Shown: positions 8,095 through 15,961 of the stretch, one piece after another
How the letters are laid out: the number at the start of each line of letters is the position of its first letter
How positions within the stretch are numbered: position 1 is the stretch's first letter
NCBI GenBank assembly: GCA_964481885.1
Contig: CAYZUS010000031.1
Span: forward strand, 1 to 26,522
Reading direction: 5' to 3'
DNA: 26,522 nucleotides
DNA from: Fen731 sp964481885
GTDB lineage: Bacteria; Actinomycetota; Humimicrobiia; Humimicrobiales; Humimicrobiaceae
Notes under the pieces: generated by a model
What the model was told of the DNA's origin: nothing
The model's input: the letters and a program-made list of their open reading frames with translations, nothing else
Databases searched by the model: none
Made by a program: the position numbers and the translations under genes

Positions 8095-8433
8095 CTATTT
8101 TTGCACTCCGCCCTCAAAATCAAACACACACTCCAGGGTTTTTACTGCTTCATCTGATCCGTAATCAGGCTGAGTGTCCATAAATAATGAAGTAGCTTCA
8201 TTCCATTTTGCAGTTCCCGGCTGTTTTCCAAGATATTCAAAAGCTTTTTCGATATTTTCAGATTCTATGTAACAGATAGCATTGTTATCGAGCATGTATA
8301 TCTTCATCTTTTCAAAACCTGCATTCTTGATATTTCCAAGCACTTCATTCCATACATTGCCTTTTTTATGAATATCAATATAGCCCTTTATTCCATCCGG
8401 CTTTATCTTCATATAAAAACATCTGCTTTCCAT
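8095..8433 (-). CDS. rhaM: L-rhamnose mutarotase (RhaM/RhaU family)
   Basis: 112 residues from the ATG at 8433, which has AAAGGA seven bases upstream; an in-frame GTG at 8448 would place that ribosome binding site inside the gene. E. coli RhaM has 104 residues and interconverts alpha- and beta-L-rhamnopyranose in the cytoplasm. Family features: F-Y-M-K near the N-terminus, Y18 and H22 in GYIDIHKKGNVW at the same positions as the catalytic Tyr18/His22 of E. coli RhaM, KW at 76-77, and a C-terminal LECVFDF strand. It sits between the two mttB-like genes, tying the methyltransferase genes physically to a 6-deoxyhexose. The family also covers L-fucose-acting homologues, so the exact sugar is open. 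Confidence 0.85.
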   Translation of the reverse strand: MESRCFYMKIKPDGIKGYIDIHKKGNVWNEVLGNIKNAGFEKMKIYMLDNNAICYIESENIEKAFEYLGKQPGTAKWNEATSLFMDTQPDYGSDEAVKTLECVFDFEGGVQK

Positions 8434-8536
8434 TTTAATTCCTTTCACTCAAATAATTATTATTTCTAATTTGCTGCTGATTTTATCTCATGCTTCAGAC
8501 ATTAGAAAACATTGCAATTGCCAAACCGGGCAAACC

Positions 8537-8850
8537 TTTTGGCTCTGCGCATTTTCCAACCTGCCGCCAGGCAACAACTTTGGTACTGCTCATATTTCAA
8601 AACACCACCAGAAAAGCCATTTGGTCCTGTCTGTGTTTCAAAACATCAATGTTAAAGCCAATTTTGGTACTGCCTGTATTTCCAAGCATCATTAAAGAAA
8701 CCCTTGGACCCTGGCCCTGTTTCCAACTATCACCATAGAAACCCTTTTGCATTACTTGCATTTATCAAATATCACTAGAGGGGCCTTGATACTGCGTTGC
8801 ATTCCAAAGCATCTAAAGAAGTCCCTTGGCCTTGTAATACTTCCTGGCAT
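8537..8850. repeat. Degenerate array of ~41-bp direct repeats overlapping the 3' end of mttB-like copy 2
   Basis: On the plus strand a unit like TTTGGTACTGCCTGTATTTC plus a tail like CATCACTAAAGAAACCC recurs with the TTGG anchor at about 8539, 8580, 8621, 8664, 8704, 8747, 8786 and 8826 (spacing 39-43). The last unit lies inside the 3' end of mttB-like copy 2; on the coding strand its CCAAGGG...TCTTTA tail recurs as CCAAGGGTTTCTTTA at the 8704 unit. The units on the minus strand share GAT...TTGGAAA...CAG...CCAA, so each could form a small TTGG/CCAA stem. Spacing is not a constant multiple of three and there are no conserved repeat/variable spacer blocks, so it is neither a coding repeat nor a CRISPR. 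It fills the 379-bp gap between rhaM and mttB-like copy 2. Confidence 0.7.
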
Positions 8851-10264
8851 CCTGCAGTATCCCATCAATCTCCGCGTCCTGGCTGTCGCTTAATGGCTTT
8901 ACTTTGTGGGTGGCCAGAATCTCTTCCATTCGCTCCTTTGCTTTTTCAATTACACCCTTTTTGCCGGTGCTCTGCCACTGTGGAAATGATGTCCTGTCTG
9001 CTGATTTCGGCATAAAATATTCCTTTTTCCACCAGGTCCTTGTATGGTTCTTGTTTAAAAAAGTTCCCGGAACAGGACCGACTGACTTTATCAGATCAAC
9101 AGCCATGGTCTCTTCGCTTACCTCAAAGCCTTCGATTGTTTTACCGATTGTCATGGCGATATCATCATCTATTATGGCAAGTACAGGATTGTATGAAAGC
9201 TCTGCCGTAACACCACCGTGGAATACTATCATATTGGCTCCCGAGAGTGCAGAAGTCATCGCAATATGGGTTTTTTCATATGCGCTTTGATAATCAGCTT
9301 TCTTGGAATAAGGAAAGGCCGAACCGGTATTGTTGGTGGGTATTTTGTAAAGGTCATGCCAGATCTGGTTAAATGCCATCTGGTGAAGGCTTGCACCAAG
9401 CGAACAGAAAAACAGATCCCCGCTTTCCATGTTCATCGGGGTCACGAAATCATTAGCGATAATACCTGTGCCTTTTTTTATGCACTGAATAAATACAATT
9501 GCCGCCAGAAGCTCCGCATTATTGGAAATTGTCGAACCTGCAATAGTTACCGGGGCAGTTCCGCCCATTACCGAACCTGCTGCTATATAAATCGGGAATC
9601 CTGCTTCAACATAGGTAAATGCCGCATTAATGGCATCTTCAGGATAGGAAAGAGGGGCCGCAGCTTCCATATTTCCAATAAGTTCCTGGCCCGCAGCTTT
9701 TGCAATCTGCGTCTCCCATATAAAAGTGTCGGTTGGCTGGGTGCCCCTGGTAATCTTTGTAGAATTTCTGAGCCGCATTGCAAGACTTGTCGAACAGAGC
9801 ATCACAGGCTCAACGCCTTCAATTTCAAAATACGGAGTATACCCGCTGTAAAGATCTATTGAATCAAGAGCATCAGAAATCAGTACTGCCTGGTTATTTT
9901 CCTGCATCGTTGGGACACTGACATCGCCGGTATCAATATTTGAAAGGCGCGCCCCAAGTGATGACATGAAATACAGCGTATTTCCGCCAATCAAAAGGTT
10001 ATCCTTGGGATCTCTTGAACGTACAATAAAACTGCTCGGGCAATCCCTTATGCTGCTTTCAACAAGATCCGGAGGAAAATATACTGTATGCTGCTCAAAA
10101 TCAACCCTGCACCCGTTTTCTTTCAGCAATTTAAGCGCCCTCTGTGATTCAAACTTGCATCCAACCTCAGAAAGTACCTCGAGTGTCCTCTTATGGATAG
10201 TCTCAACCTGTGAATCAGAAAGCACCCTTACGGGCTCATATTTTCTGGTAAAGCCTCTTCTCAA
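8813..10264 (-). CDS. MttB-superfamily corrinoid methyltransferase without pyrrolysine, copy 2
   Basis: 483 residues, the same length as copy 1 and collinear without gaps from MRRGFTRK to the terminal KAKGLL. No in-frame amber codon, so no pyrrolysine; the aligned stretch reads YSKKADYQ. It shares the SVMGG...PVT, STISNNAE, ANDF...MNMESGDLFF and HQMAFNQ blocks with copy 1 but differs in likely pocket positions such as WATGG versus YIAAG and FLGSVSQ versus FHGGVTA, suggesting a different methyl donor or position. Start is TTG at 10264 behind AAAGGAGGC. It follows corrinoid gene 2 by only 42 bp, a strong sign of a methyltransferase-corrinoid pair. Its 3' end is included in a degenerate repeat array. 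Confidence 0.9.
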   Translation of the reverse strand: MRRGFTRKYEPVRVLSDSQVETIHKRTLEVLSEVGCKFESQRALKLLKENGCRVDFEQHTVYFPPDLVESSIRDCPSSFIVRSRDPKDNLLIGGNTLYFMSSLGARLSNIDTGDVSVPTMQENNQAVLISDALDSIDLYSGYTPYFEIEGVEPVMLCSTSLAMRLRNSTKITRGTQPTDTFIWETQIAKAAGQELIGNMEAAAPLSYPEDAINAAFTYVEAGFPIYIAAGSVMGGTAPVTIAGSTISNNAELLAAIVFIQCIKKGTGIIANDFVTPMNMESGDLFFCSLGASLHQMAFNQIWHDLYKIPTNNTGSAFPYSKKADYQSAYEKTHIAMTSALSGANMIVFHGGVTAELSYNPVLAIIDDDIAMTIGKTIEGFEVSEETMAVDLIKSVGPVPGTFLNKNHTRTWWKKEYFMPKSADRTSFPQWQSTGKKGVIEKAKERMEEILATHKVKPLSDSQDAEIDGILQDARKYYKAKGLL

Positions 10265-10306
10265 AGACTGCCTCCTTTATGCCTTAATTTAAGCCAACCC
10301 GGCTGT

Positions 10307-10948
10307 TTATTTTTTGCTCATGGCTTTTAAAAACTCTTTTGCAGCGCCGGAAGCATCCGGGGAATATATCTCTATTCCATACATGTCAGCAAAATGCCTG
10401 GTGACCGGGGCGCCACCCACTGCTATGATGACATCTTTTCTGAGTCCGGCATCCTCAATTGCTTTGATGTGTGCAGGAACATTTGCAAGAGTTGTCGTCA
10501 GAAGGCCGGAGAAGGCCACTATGTCAGGTTTGTGTTCTTTTATTGCGTCTACAAATACTCCGTAATCAACATCTATTCCCAAATCAATTACATTAAAACC
10601 CTGGCCCTCTGCCATTGTCACTACAAGATTCTTGCCTATATCATGCAGATCTCCCTTTACTGTACCAATTAAAAGAGTACCTTTTTCAGAAACATGCTCT
10701 GAACCTTTAAGAAGCGGCTTGATGTAGTCCATGGCAGTTTTCATTGCTTTTGCTGCAAGCAGCATGTCAGGCATGTAAAGTTCGCCAGAGCCAAACTTGT
10801 CTCCCACTTCAAGCATGGCAGAAGACAAAGAATTGTTTATTATTTCGTCAAGAGTTACTTTCTCGTCAATTGCTTTTTTTACCAATTCCACGATATTTTT
10901 GTAATTTCCCTCTGCTACTGCGTCATGAATGTCTGATAGTGATGACAT
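10307..10948 (-). CDS. Methyltransferase corrinoid protein (MttC/MtbC-like), copy 2
   Basis: 213 residues: N-terminal helical cap (about 1-85) and B12-binding domain with the cobalt-ligand motif DLHDIG (D100, H102, G105) in GTVKGDLHDIGKN, closer to the textbook corrinoid-protein motif than copy 1 (DIHSIG). It carries methyl groups between methyltransferases in the cytoplasm. It is sandwiched between UroD-type gene 1 (61 bp upstream) and mttB-like copy 2 (42 bp downstream), so these three probably form one functional and transcriptional unit. The ATG at 10948 has AAAGGAC 9 bases upstream. Confidence 0.92.
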   Translation of the reverse strand: MSSLSDIHDAVAEGNYKNIVELVKKAIDEKVTLDEIINNSLSSAMLEVGDKFGSGELYMPDMLLAAKAMKTAMDYIKPLLKGSEHVSEKGTLLIGTVKGDLHDIGKNLVVTMAEGQGFNVIDLGIDVDYGVFVDAIKEHKPDIVAFSGLLTTTLANVPAHIKAIEDAGLRKDVIIAVGGAPVTRHFADMYGIEIYSPDASGAAKEFLKAMSKK

Positions 10949-11009
10949 TTATATGTGTCCTTTCTTTTGTTAAAAAATTAGCAAATACTGCAACTATTAG
11001 TATTAATTA

Positions 11010-12113
11010 TTAATATTGTCCATATTTGTGGACTGCATTAATATATGCGATTACATTTTCATGCGGAATGTAATTAACAACAGAATGCGACACTGTTGCA
11101 ACATAGCCGCCGCCCGGTTTTAAAACATCCATGTGTGCTTTTACATCTGCATCGACATCTTCGGGGGTTCCTTTGGACAGCGGGAACTCAATATCGACAT
11201 TGCCTGACAGGCAAAGCCTGCTGCCGTATTTTTTCTTATATTCCCTGTAGTCAACGCCATAGGGGTCAAGCGGGTTAAGGCAGTTAAGCCCCATCTCTAT
11301 TAAGTCTTCCACAATATCATCAATCCTGCCGTCTGAATGAAACATAATCGGTACTCCTGCATTTACAGCAGGTTCAAATATTCGAGCCATTCTTTTTACC
11401 CACATTTCCTTAAAGAGCTTGGGAGGTATAAATAGGCCCGTCTTGAATGCCACGTCATCAGCAGGAAATACAAAATCAACACCTGCATCAACAAGAGCTT
11501 TGGTCATCTTTGTGAAATGCACACAGGAAATCTCAAGCATTTCTTCTATAAGATCCCTGTCTTCATATACCATCATCATAAAGTCATTCATACCGACTAC
11601 AAATTCATAAGGTGTTTGCAGAAGGCAGCCATATATTGCACTTATTCCTACTTTGGAATTCCTTCTTTTTACTGCATCCTTATATTCTTTTATGTAACCC
11701 ACAGTGCTTGCTATGGCAGCATCGCTGTCAAGCACCAAAGCCTCAAAATCTTTCCTGCTTTTGCATGCTCTGTTATATGCAGGAACAAGATTTCCATTTT
11801 CATCTTTCCTTTTAAAAGGTGTCCAGAGTCCGCCATCAAGCATCATGGCATCCTGTCCTATGAGTTCACACAGGTCAATATAATCATCAGGATACATGGG
11901 CCTTCCCTGTTCTGCGTCTGCACCTTTTGCAGGATCTCCACCGTATGACAGTGTATTGCCGGCATACTTGCCGAGCAGCTTTTCAACATGCTGGTCTTCA
12001 TACAAAATTTCAAAATTCGGTACCCTGTCAACCGGTTTTCTTCTGAACGCAGCAAGAAGCCTCTCTTTGTCGGGCCCGCCCTTGAAAGGTTCTATAGTAG
12101 TTGAATTTACCAT
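11010..12113 (-). CDS. UroD-fold methyltransferase-like protein (MtaA/CmuA-like), copy 1
   Basis: 367 residues from the ATG at 12113, which has AAAGGAGG seven bases upstream; an in-frame TTG at 12137 lies upstream of that site. Uroporphyrinogen-decarboxylase-family TIM barrel: N-terminal FRRKPVDRVPNFE, central NDFM and ADDVAFKTGLF, and C-terminal FHSDG, GNVDIEFPLSKGTPEDV and SHSVVNYIPHENV. The motif where MtaA/CmuA enzymes bind zinc (HxC...C) reads HSD (H259, D261), with no matching late Cys. True UroD has no corrinoid neighbours, so a methyl-transfer role, either removing O-methyl groups or moving methyl from the corrinoid, is inferred from context. It is the first gene after the LacI-type promoter at 12193-12221, directly before corrinoid gene 2. 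Confidence 0.82.
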   Translation of the reverse strand: MVNSTTIEPFKGGPDKERLLAAFRRKPVDRVPNFEILYEDQHVEKLLGKYAGNTLSYGGDPAKGADAEQGRPMYPDDYIDLCELIGQDAMMLDGGLWTPFKRKDENGNLVPAYNRACKSRKDFEALVLDSDAAIASTVGYIKEYKDAVKRRNSKVGISAIYGCLLQTPYEFVVGMNDFMMMVYEDRDLIEEMLEISCVHFTKMTKALVDAGVDFVFPADDVAFKTGLFIPPKLFKEMWVKRMARIFEPAVNAGVPIMFHSDGRIDDIVEDLIEMGLNCLNPLDPYGVDYREYKKKYGSRLCLSGNVDIEFPLSKGTPEDVDADVKAHMDVLKPGGGYVATVSHSVVNYIPHENVIAYINAVHKYGQY

Positions 12114-12166
12114 TTTTATGCCTCCTTTAAGTAACAAAACAATATGAAAATAACAAAAATATTAAA

Positions 12167-12221
12167 TGCAAAACGTTTGGAAATAATAAATAGATATAAC
12201 AGGAAAACGTTTTTCTGTCAA
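12167..12221 (-). promoter_or_regulatory. Consensus promoter with two LacI-family-type operators before UroD-type gene 1
   Basis: On the minus strand TTGACA (12216-12221) and TATATC (12193-12198) are spaced 17 bases apart. The spacer contains the palindrome AAAACGTTTT (12204-12213), and a second, AAACGTTT (12171-12178), lies just past the expected start site, the CG centres 34 bp apart. CG-centred A/T-armed palindromes are the standard form of LacI/GalR-family operators, including CcpA sites. Placement over the spacer and initial transcribed region predicts repression. No LacI-family gene is in the window. Confidence 0.65.
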
Positions 12222-12294
12222 TCAGATTCTTTGGCCCTATTTCCCATGGGCCATAAAAAAACCTTAATAATTATCCGGGCCCTTTAAAAACAGC

Positions 12295-12318
12295 AAAACT
12301 TTTAAGCCCTGAAGTTTT
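12295..12318 (-). terminator. Weak terminator-like hairpin after the creatininase-family gene
   Basis: AAAACTT (12312-12318 on the minus strand) and AAGTTTT (12295-12301) form a 7-bp AT-rich stem with a 10-nt loop; the minus-strand exit reads GCTGTTTTTAAA. It lies between the transporter/isomerase operon and the next promoter. Low GC makes it weak. Confidence 0.35.
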
Positions 12319-12332
12319 CGATCTAATAATTT

Positions 12333-13169
12333 CTAAAATCTGTCACATTTGCGATTAAGTTTCCTGCCTTTTAGCTTTGTCTGGACCTTATAAAATTCCT
12401 CTATCACATCACAAAGGCCGTCAACAGTCATCCTGTGTATTGCTTCGCCAAATTCTTTTGTCGCATGTGTGGGATCCCCTGCACCGCCATAGGTGCTGTT
12501 TTCGAGATACCAGGTGGAAAGATACAGCCTTTTTTTCCTGGTGATTCCCCAGTCAACGGGGCAGTTTTTTAAATCACTTTTCATAATATCTGTATCGTCA
12601 GCAAGCGACATGTCAACCAGGTCCTGCCCATCTGTAAGATGCAGCATCACGCTTGTCTCAATCTCACAGGCATGGCCTATGCCGCCGGGTTTTGATTTCC
12701 TGTTTTGGATTATGTATTCTTTTTCCCAGCAGTCAAAAATATTCGTGGTCCCCGGAAATACCTTGAATTCATCTCCTGCAGAGCGAACCACCACGTCAAG
12801 AACTCCGGGATTATTTCCATGCCCGTTTACAAAAAGAATTTTGTCAATACCCATATCTATAAGCGACTGGCAGATATTCAGAAGTAGGTCAATTAAAACT
12901 TTGGGCTTAATTGTAATGGTGCCTGCCCAGTTTTTCAGCATGGCAACAGAATAGCCGAACCATACGGCAGGAAGCACTGAAACCGGGATCTTCCCTGAAA
13001 GTTTCTCAGCAGCATCAATTGCGGCGCTGTAAGCCATTTGGGTATCAGTAATTACAGGCAGATGACGCCCGTGTTCTTCGCATGCGCCGATAGGTATAAT
13101 GACCATGCCTCCGCCGGCTGCAAAGTCTGCAACCTCCGGAGAGCGCATTTGCTCAAATCTGATTTTCAT
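12333..13169 (-). CDS. Creatininase-family metal-dependent amidohydrolase
   Basis: 278 residues, normal for the family of about 240-280. Motifs: PIGACEEHGRHLPVITD (26-42) with metal-binding residues E32, H36 and D42, FVNGHGNN (113-120) with H117, and GHACEIETS (165-173). In Pseudomonas creatininase the NGH motif continues Y-E, the Glu being a metal ligand; here that position is Asn, as in the broader family (MftE- and formamide-hydrolase-like members), so true creatininase activity is unlikely. Family members hydrolyse cyclic or linear amide bonds in the cytoplasm. It follows the isomerase-like gene by about 190 bp; a small AGGATTT/AAATCCT stem at 13213-13234 lies in that gap. It might open an amide or lactam on the imported substrate. 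The ATG at 13169 has AAGAGGT upstream. Confidence 0.82.
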   Translation of the reverse strand: MKIRFEQMRSPEVADFAAGGGMVIIPIGACEEHGRHLPVITDTQMAYSAAIDAAEKLSGKIPVSVLPAVWFGYSVAMLKNWAGTITIKPKVLIDLLLNICQSLIDMGIDKILFVNGHGNNPGVLDVVVRSAGDEFKVFPGTTNIFDCWEKEYIIQNRKSKPGGIGHACEIETSVMLHLTDGQDLVDMSLADDTDIMKSDLKNCPVDWGITRKKRLYLSTWYLENSTYGGAGDPTHATKEFGEAIHRMTVDGLCDVIEEFYKVQTKLKGRKLNRKCDRF

Positions 13170-13357
13170 ATTATTTAATTACCTCTTTTACAAAATTAAA
13201 CTTCTGGTAATAAGGATTTTTATTTACAAATCCTGACAAACTACAATTAAAGAAAATTAAAAATACATCAACCGACCAGTCTTTTAACAAAACCTATATT
13301 GGTAAACACCTATACTTATGGAGACTAAATTCATATTTACTAAAAAATATATCAGTT

Positions 13358-14773
13358 TTAGACATAAAGGTAATCTTTGTAATCATACCTTCTTACCTTT
13401 GAAAGACCGGCCCAGTAAGCAAACTCTTCAACATACGGTGCGACATTTCTTAGGACCATTGGAAAATGATGCGGAAGCCCGTTTGTCAGCATTGTGTTTG
13501 CAAGGTCCCATGTCTTAATTGGTTCATTGTATAGCTTCAGGTCATTTACCCATCCACGGCTGCCGCAGAACGAGGGCTTTTCAGGATTAAAGAATTTTCC
13601 TGTGAAATAATAAAACTTATCTCCCTCCCCTGAAAGGCGAAACATTGTGACATCACTTTTTTTAAATATCAAATCCGTTACGGGACCGCAATTCTTTACG
13701 CTTTCTGCATAATCAGCAAAATAATGCTTTTCACATATTACACCGCGCTCATTTGCCATTTCAAAAGGCGCCGAGCCGCAGTGCCATAAAAGCAATGAAT
13801 CATCCCGTTCGTCAAACTTTGCAAGATCCATAATCGCTACAACTTCTTTGGTAATAGTTTGAAGAACCATCATCGATATTGTACCAAGGACATCAGCTTC
13901 ACAACCTGCAGCAATACCATCGCTGTTTAGCAGGGAATTTGTAAGGCATCCCACCATCTCTTTTAATGGCATAAGTTTTGGCCAGCATGAAAATGCTACA
14001 GCCGAATAATTATTCTGTTCGCACACCTGTTTTATCGCAAGATACATTTTGACAGAATCCCTTACTTTTTCCTCGGATACCCTGCTTATCTTTGAGGTTG
14101 CCTTGATCCTGTCAAAAACTTTATTTATCTTATCTGCAGGCATGCTGTCACCAAGCGCTATTATGTCTTCTACTTCATAATCCCTTGTAATGTCCACCCC
14201 AAGAGTCCTGTAAACCTCCCGGGGATTTGCCATGTGGTTTATATGGCCATCTGCAAGTTTCCCAATTTGCGCAACCCTGGAATTTTTTAATGCTTTGCGC
14301 GCCTGTAATGCCCTGATTGTGATTTCAAACCTGGGTTTAAAAAACTTGCTCTCCATATCCCCGAAAAACCATTTTGTCTTTTTTGGTTCACCAAGAAAAT
14401 TATGTTTGGAGATTCCAATATTCTGGGAAATGTTTACAAAGGATGCAAGCGCCATGGGACCGGTCTCTGAAAGCTCTTCTACTGCCCACAAACCAAAATC
14501 TGCTCGTGATTTCATTATTTCGTATACATTATCACCTATTATATATGAAGGGTGAAACAGCATAACAAAATCGAGCTCCTTTGCATCTATTTCCTTCCTT
14601 ATATTTACAGCCTGCTCATAATTCTGCATTACTGTATCAATAACGTGAAGTTCAAAGCCCATGTTCTCACCTAATTTTGCAAGCCCCTTCTGATAGTTTT
14701 TGAAAAACTCCAGACCCTTCGTCGAAAAACCTTCCATAAAACCTGCCACAAAACCGACTTTAAGTTTTTCCAT
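13358..14773 (-). CDS. L-fucose/L-arabinose isomerase-like protein
   Basis: 471 residues from the ATG at 14773, preceded by GGGAGG at 8 bases; an in-frame TTG at 14806 would place that site inside the gene. COG2407-type aldose-ketose isomerase fold. Likely metal ligands: E292 in CEADVLGTIS and D316 in AIMDLAKFD, spaced 24 residues as are E337 and D361 in E. coli FucI, plus a His in LPHHFPMVLRNV (H435 or H436). It is about 120 residues shorter than FucI (591), matching the short fucose-isomerase-like subfamily rather than FucI itself. With the mutarotase and RhaB it could supply the aldose-to-ketose step (for example rhamnose to rhamnulose), taking the place of RhaA/RhaI. It follows the second permease by about 120 bp in the transporter operon. 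Confidence 0.8.
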   Translation of the reverse strand: MEKLKVGFVAGFMEGFSTKGLEFFKNYQKGLAKLGENMGFELHVIDTVMQNYEQAVNIRKEIDAKELDFVMLFHPSYIIGDNVYEIMKSRADFGLWAVEELSETGPMALASFVNISQNIGISKHNFLGEPKKTKWFFGDMESKFFKPRFEITIRALQARKALKNSRVAQIGKLADGHINHMANPREVYRTLGVDITRDYEVEDIIALGDSMPADKINKVFDRIKATSKISRVSEEKVRDSVKMYLAIKQVCEQNNYSAVAFSCWPKLMPLKEMVGCLTNSLLNSDGIAAGCEADVLGTISMMVLQTITKEVVAIMDLAKFDERDDSLLLWHCGSAPFEMANERGVICEKHYFADYAESVKNCGPVTDLIFKKSDVTMFRLSGEGDKFYYFTGKFFNPEKPSFCGSRGWVNDLKLYNEPIKTWDLANTMLTNGLPHHFPMVLRNVAPYVEEFAYWAGLSKVRRYDYKDYLYV

Positions 14774-14892
14774 TTTAAAAACCTCCCAGTATTTATTAAA
14801 TTCCAAAATAGTTAATAAATTATTAAACCCAGGCCAACTGAATTTAAGTAATAAGTATTTAAATAATTAAATCCTGTTTAATTATTTATGCT

Positions 14893-15900
14893 CTATGCCT
14901 TTAATAATTCCCTTCTTTTTACCCTTACTGAGTCAATAAGGATTGCTGCAATAAGTATTATCCCGTTAAAGGCTTCTCTCCAGTTAACAGGTACCGACAT
15001 CATTGTAAGCCCATTTGAGATTGAGTTAATTATAAGCAGGGCTATTATTACTCCCACTAGAGTTCCTCTGCCTCCGGCAAGAGATATCCCACCAAGAATA
15101 ACAATTGTAAGAATAGTAAATTCAAATCCCAGCCCAAATTCACCCTGTGCAAAAGCAGCCTGGCTGGTCATAATAACGGCTGCCATTGCAGAAGTGATAC
15201 CTGCTATCACAAAGGCCCAGAACTGCATTTTCCTGGTCGAAATGCCTGCAAGTCTTGCAGCGCTCGGGTTGGCTCCAACCTGATATATGTCCCTGCCAAA
15301 TTTTGTATATTTTAAAACAAGATAACCGGCCACAAAAACAACCAGCATGTATATGAATGTATAAGGAATGGTCCTTGCAATAAAGCCTCTTCCCAGAGCA
15401 ACGTATACTTTATTGTTTATCAAAGAGGGTTCATTTGCATATAAAAAAGAAAGCCCCCTGAAGACTGCAAGGGTGCCCAAAGTTGTTATTACAGAGTTTA
15501 TACCTACGAAAGTAACGAGAAATCCGTTTATCGCCCCAACTGCGGCACCGACAAGAAGACCTATTATTATTATTACAAAAATTGGTATGTGGCCATCAGC
15601 AACATTAAAAAGCTTGCCCATTATGACAGCTGAAATTCCAAGTATCGAACCAATTGAAACATCAAAATTACCTGTCAGGACTACGAATGCAAGCCCAACA
15701 GACATTATACCTGTGACACTTAAGCTTGCAATTATTCCTTTAAAATTCTGGAAGCTGAAAAAATCCTGGTTTATCCCTCCAAAAATTACATACATTATTA
15801 TAACTACAATAACAAGGCTGGGGGAAATTGAGTTTACTTTAAAAATATTTATTCTTTGCCAAAAGCTTTTATTATTATCGATGCTTTTTACTTCAGTCAT
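14893..15900 (-). CDS. Sugar ABC transporter permease (RbsC/RhaQ-like), second
   Basis: 335 residues, roughly nine to ten hydrophobic segments, and the family's cytoplasmic loop YQVGANPSAARLAGI that contacts the ATPase. The GGISLAGGRGTLVG motif near residue 270 is typical of CUT2-type (ribose/rhamnose/AI-2) permeases. It forms the inner-membrane channel with the other permease gene 62 bp upstream, probably as a heterodimer, as in RhaPQ. The ATG at 15900 has GGAGA 5 bases upstream. A short hydrophilic N-terminus (about 20 residues) precedes the first membrane segment. Confidence 0.9.
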   Translation of the reverse strand: MTEVKSIDNNKSFWQRINIFKVNSISPSLVIVVIIMYVIFGGINQDFFSFQNFKGIIASLSVTGIMSVGLAFVVLTGNFDVSIGSILGISAVIMGKLFNVADGHIPIFVIIIIGLLVGAAVGAINGFLVTFVGINSVITTLGTLAVFRGLSFLYANEPSLINNKVYVALGRGFIARTIPYTFIYMLVVFVAGYLVLKYTKFGRDIYQVGANPSAARLAGISTRKMQFWAFVIAGITSAMAAVIMTSQAAFAQGEFGLGFEFTILTIVILGGISLAGGRGTLVGVIIALLIINSISNGLTMMSVPVNWREAFNGIILIAAILIDSVRVKRRELLKA

Positions 15901-15961
15901 TTATTCTCCATTCAATGAAGCTTTTTTAAAATTAAACAAAACATTGCTTGCCACAGTAAAT

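Noticed and set aside
8471..8738. Two overlapping plus-strand frames of 74 and 82 codons with internal repeats
   Set aside because: They read antisense through the 41-bp repeat array, stay open partly because some units are 42 bp, have no good ribosome binding site and oppose every neighbouring gene.
8537..8850. CRISPR array
   Set aside because: Whole 41-bp units are degenerate copies of each other; there is no alternation of constant repeats and unique spacers and no cas gene.
6400..10264. Pyrrolysine-containing MttB
   Set aside because: Both 483-codon frames are free of internal TAG; no pylT or pyl biosynthesis genes were seen.
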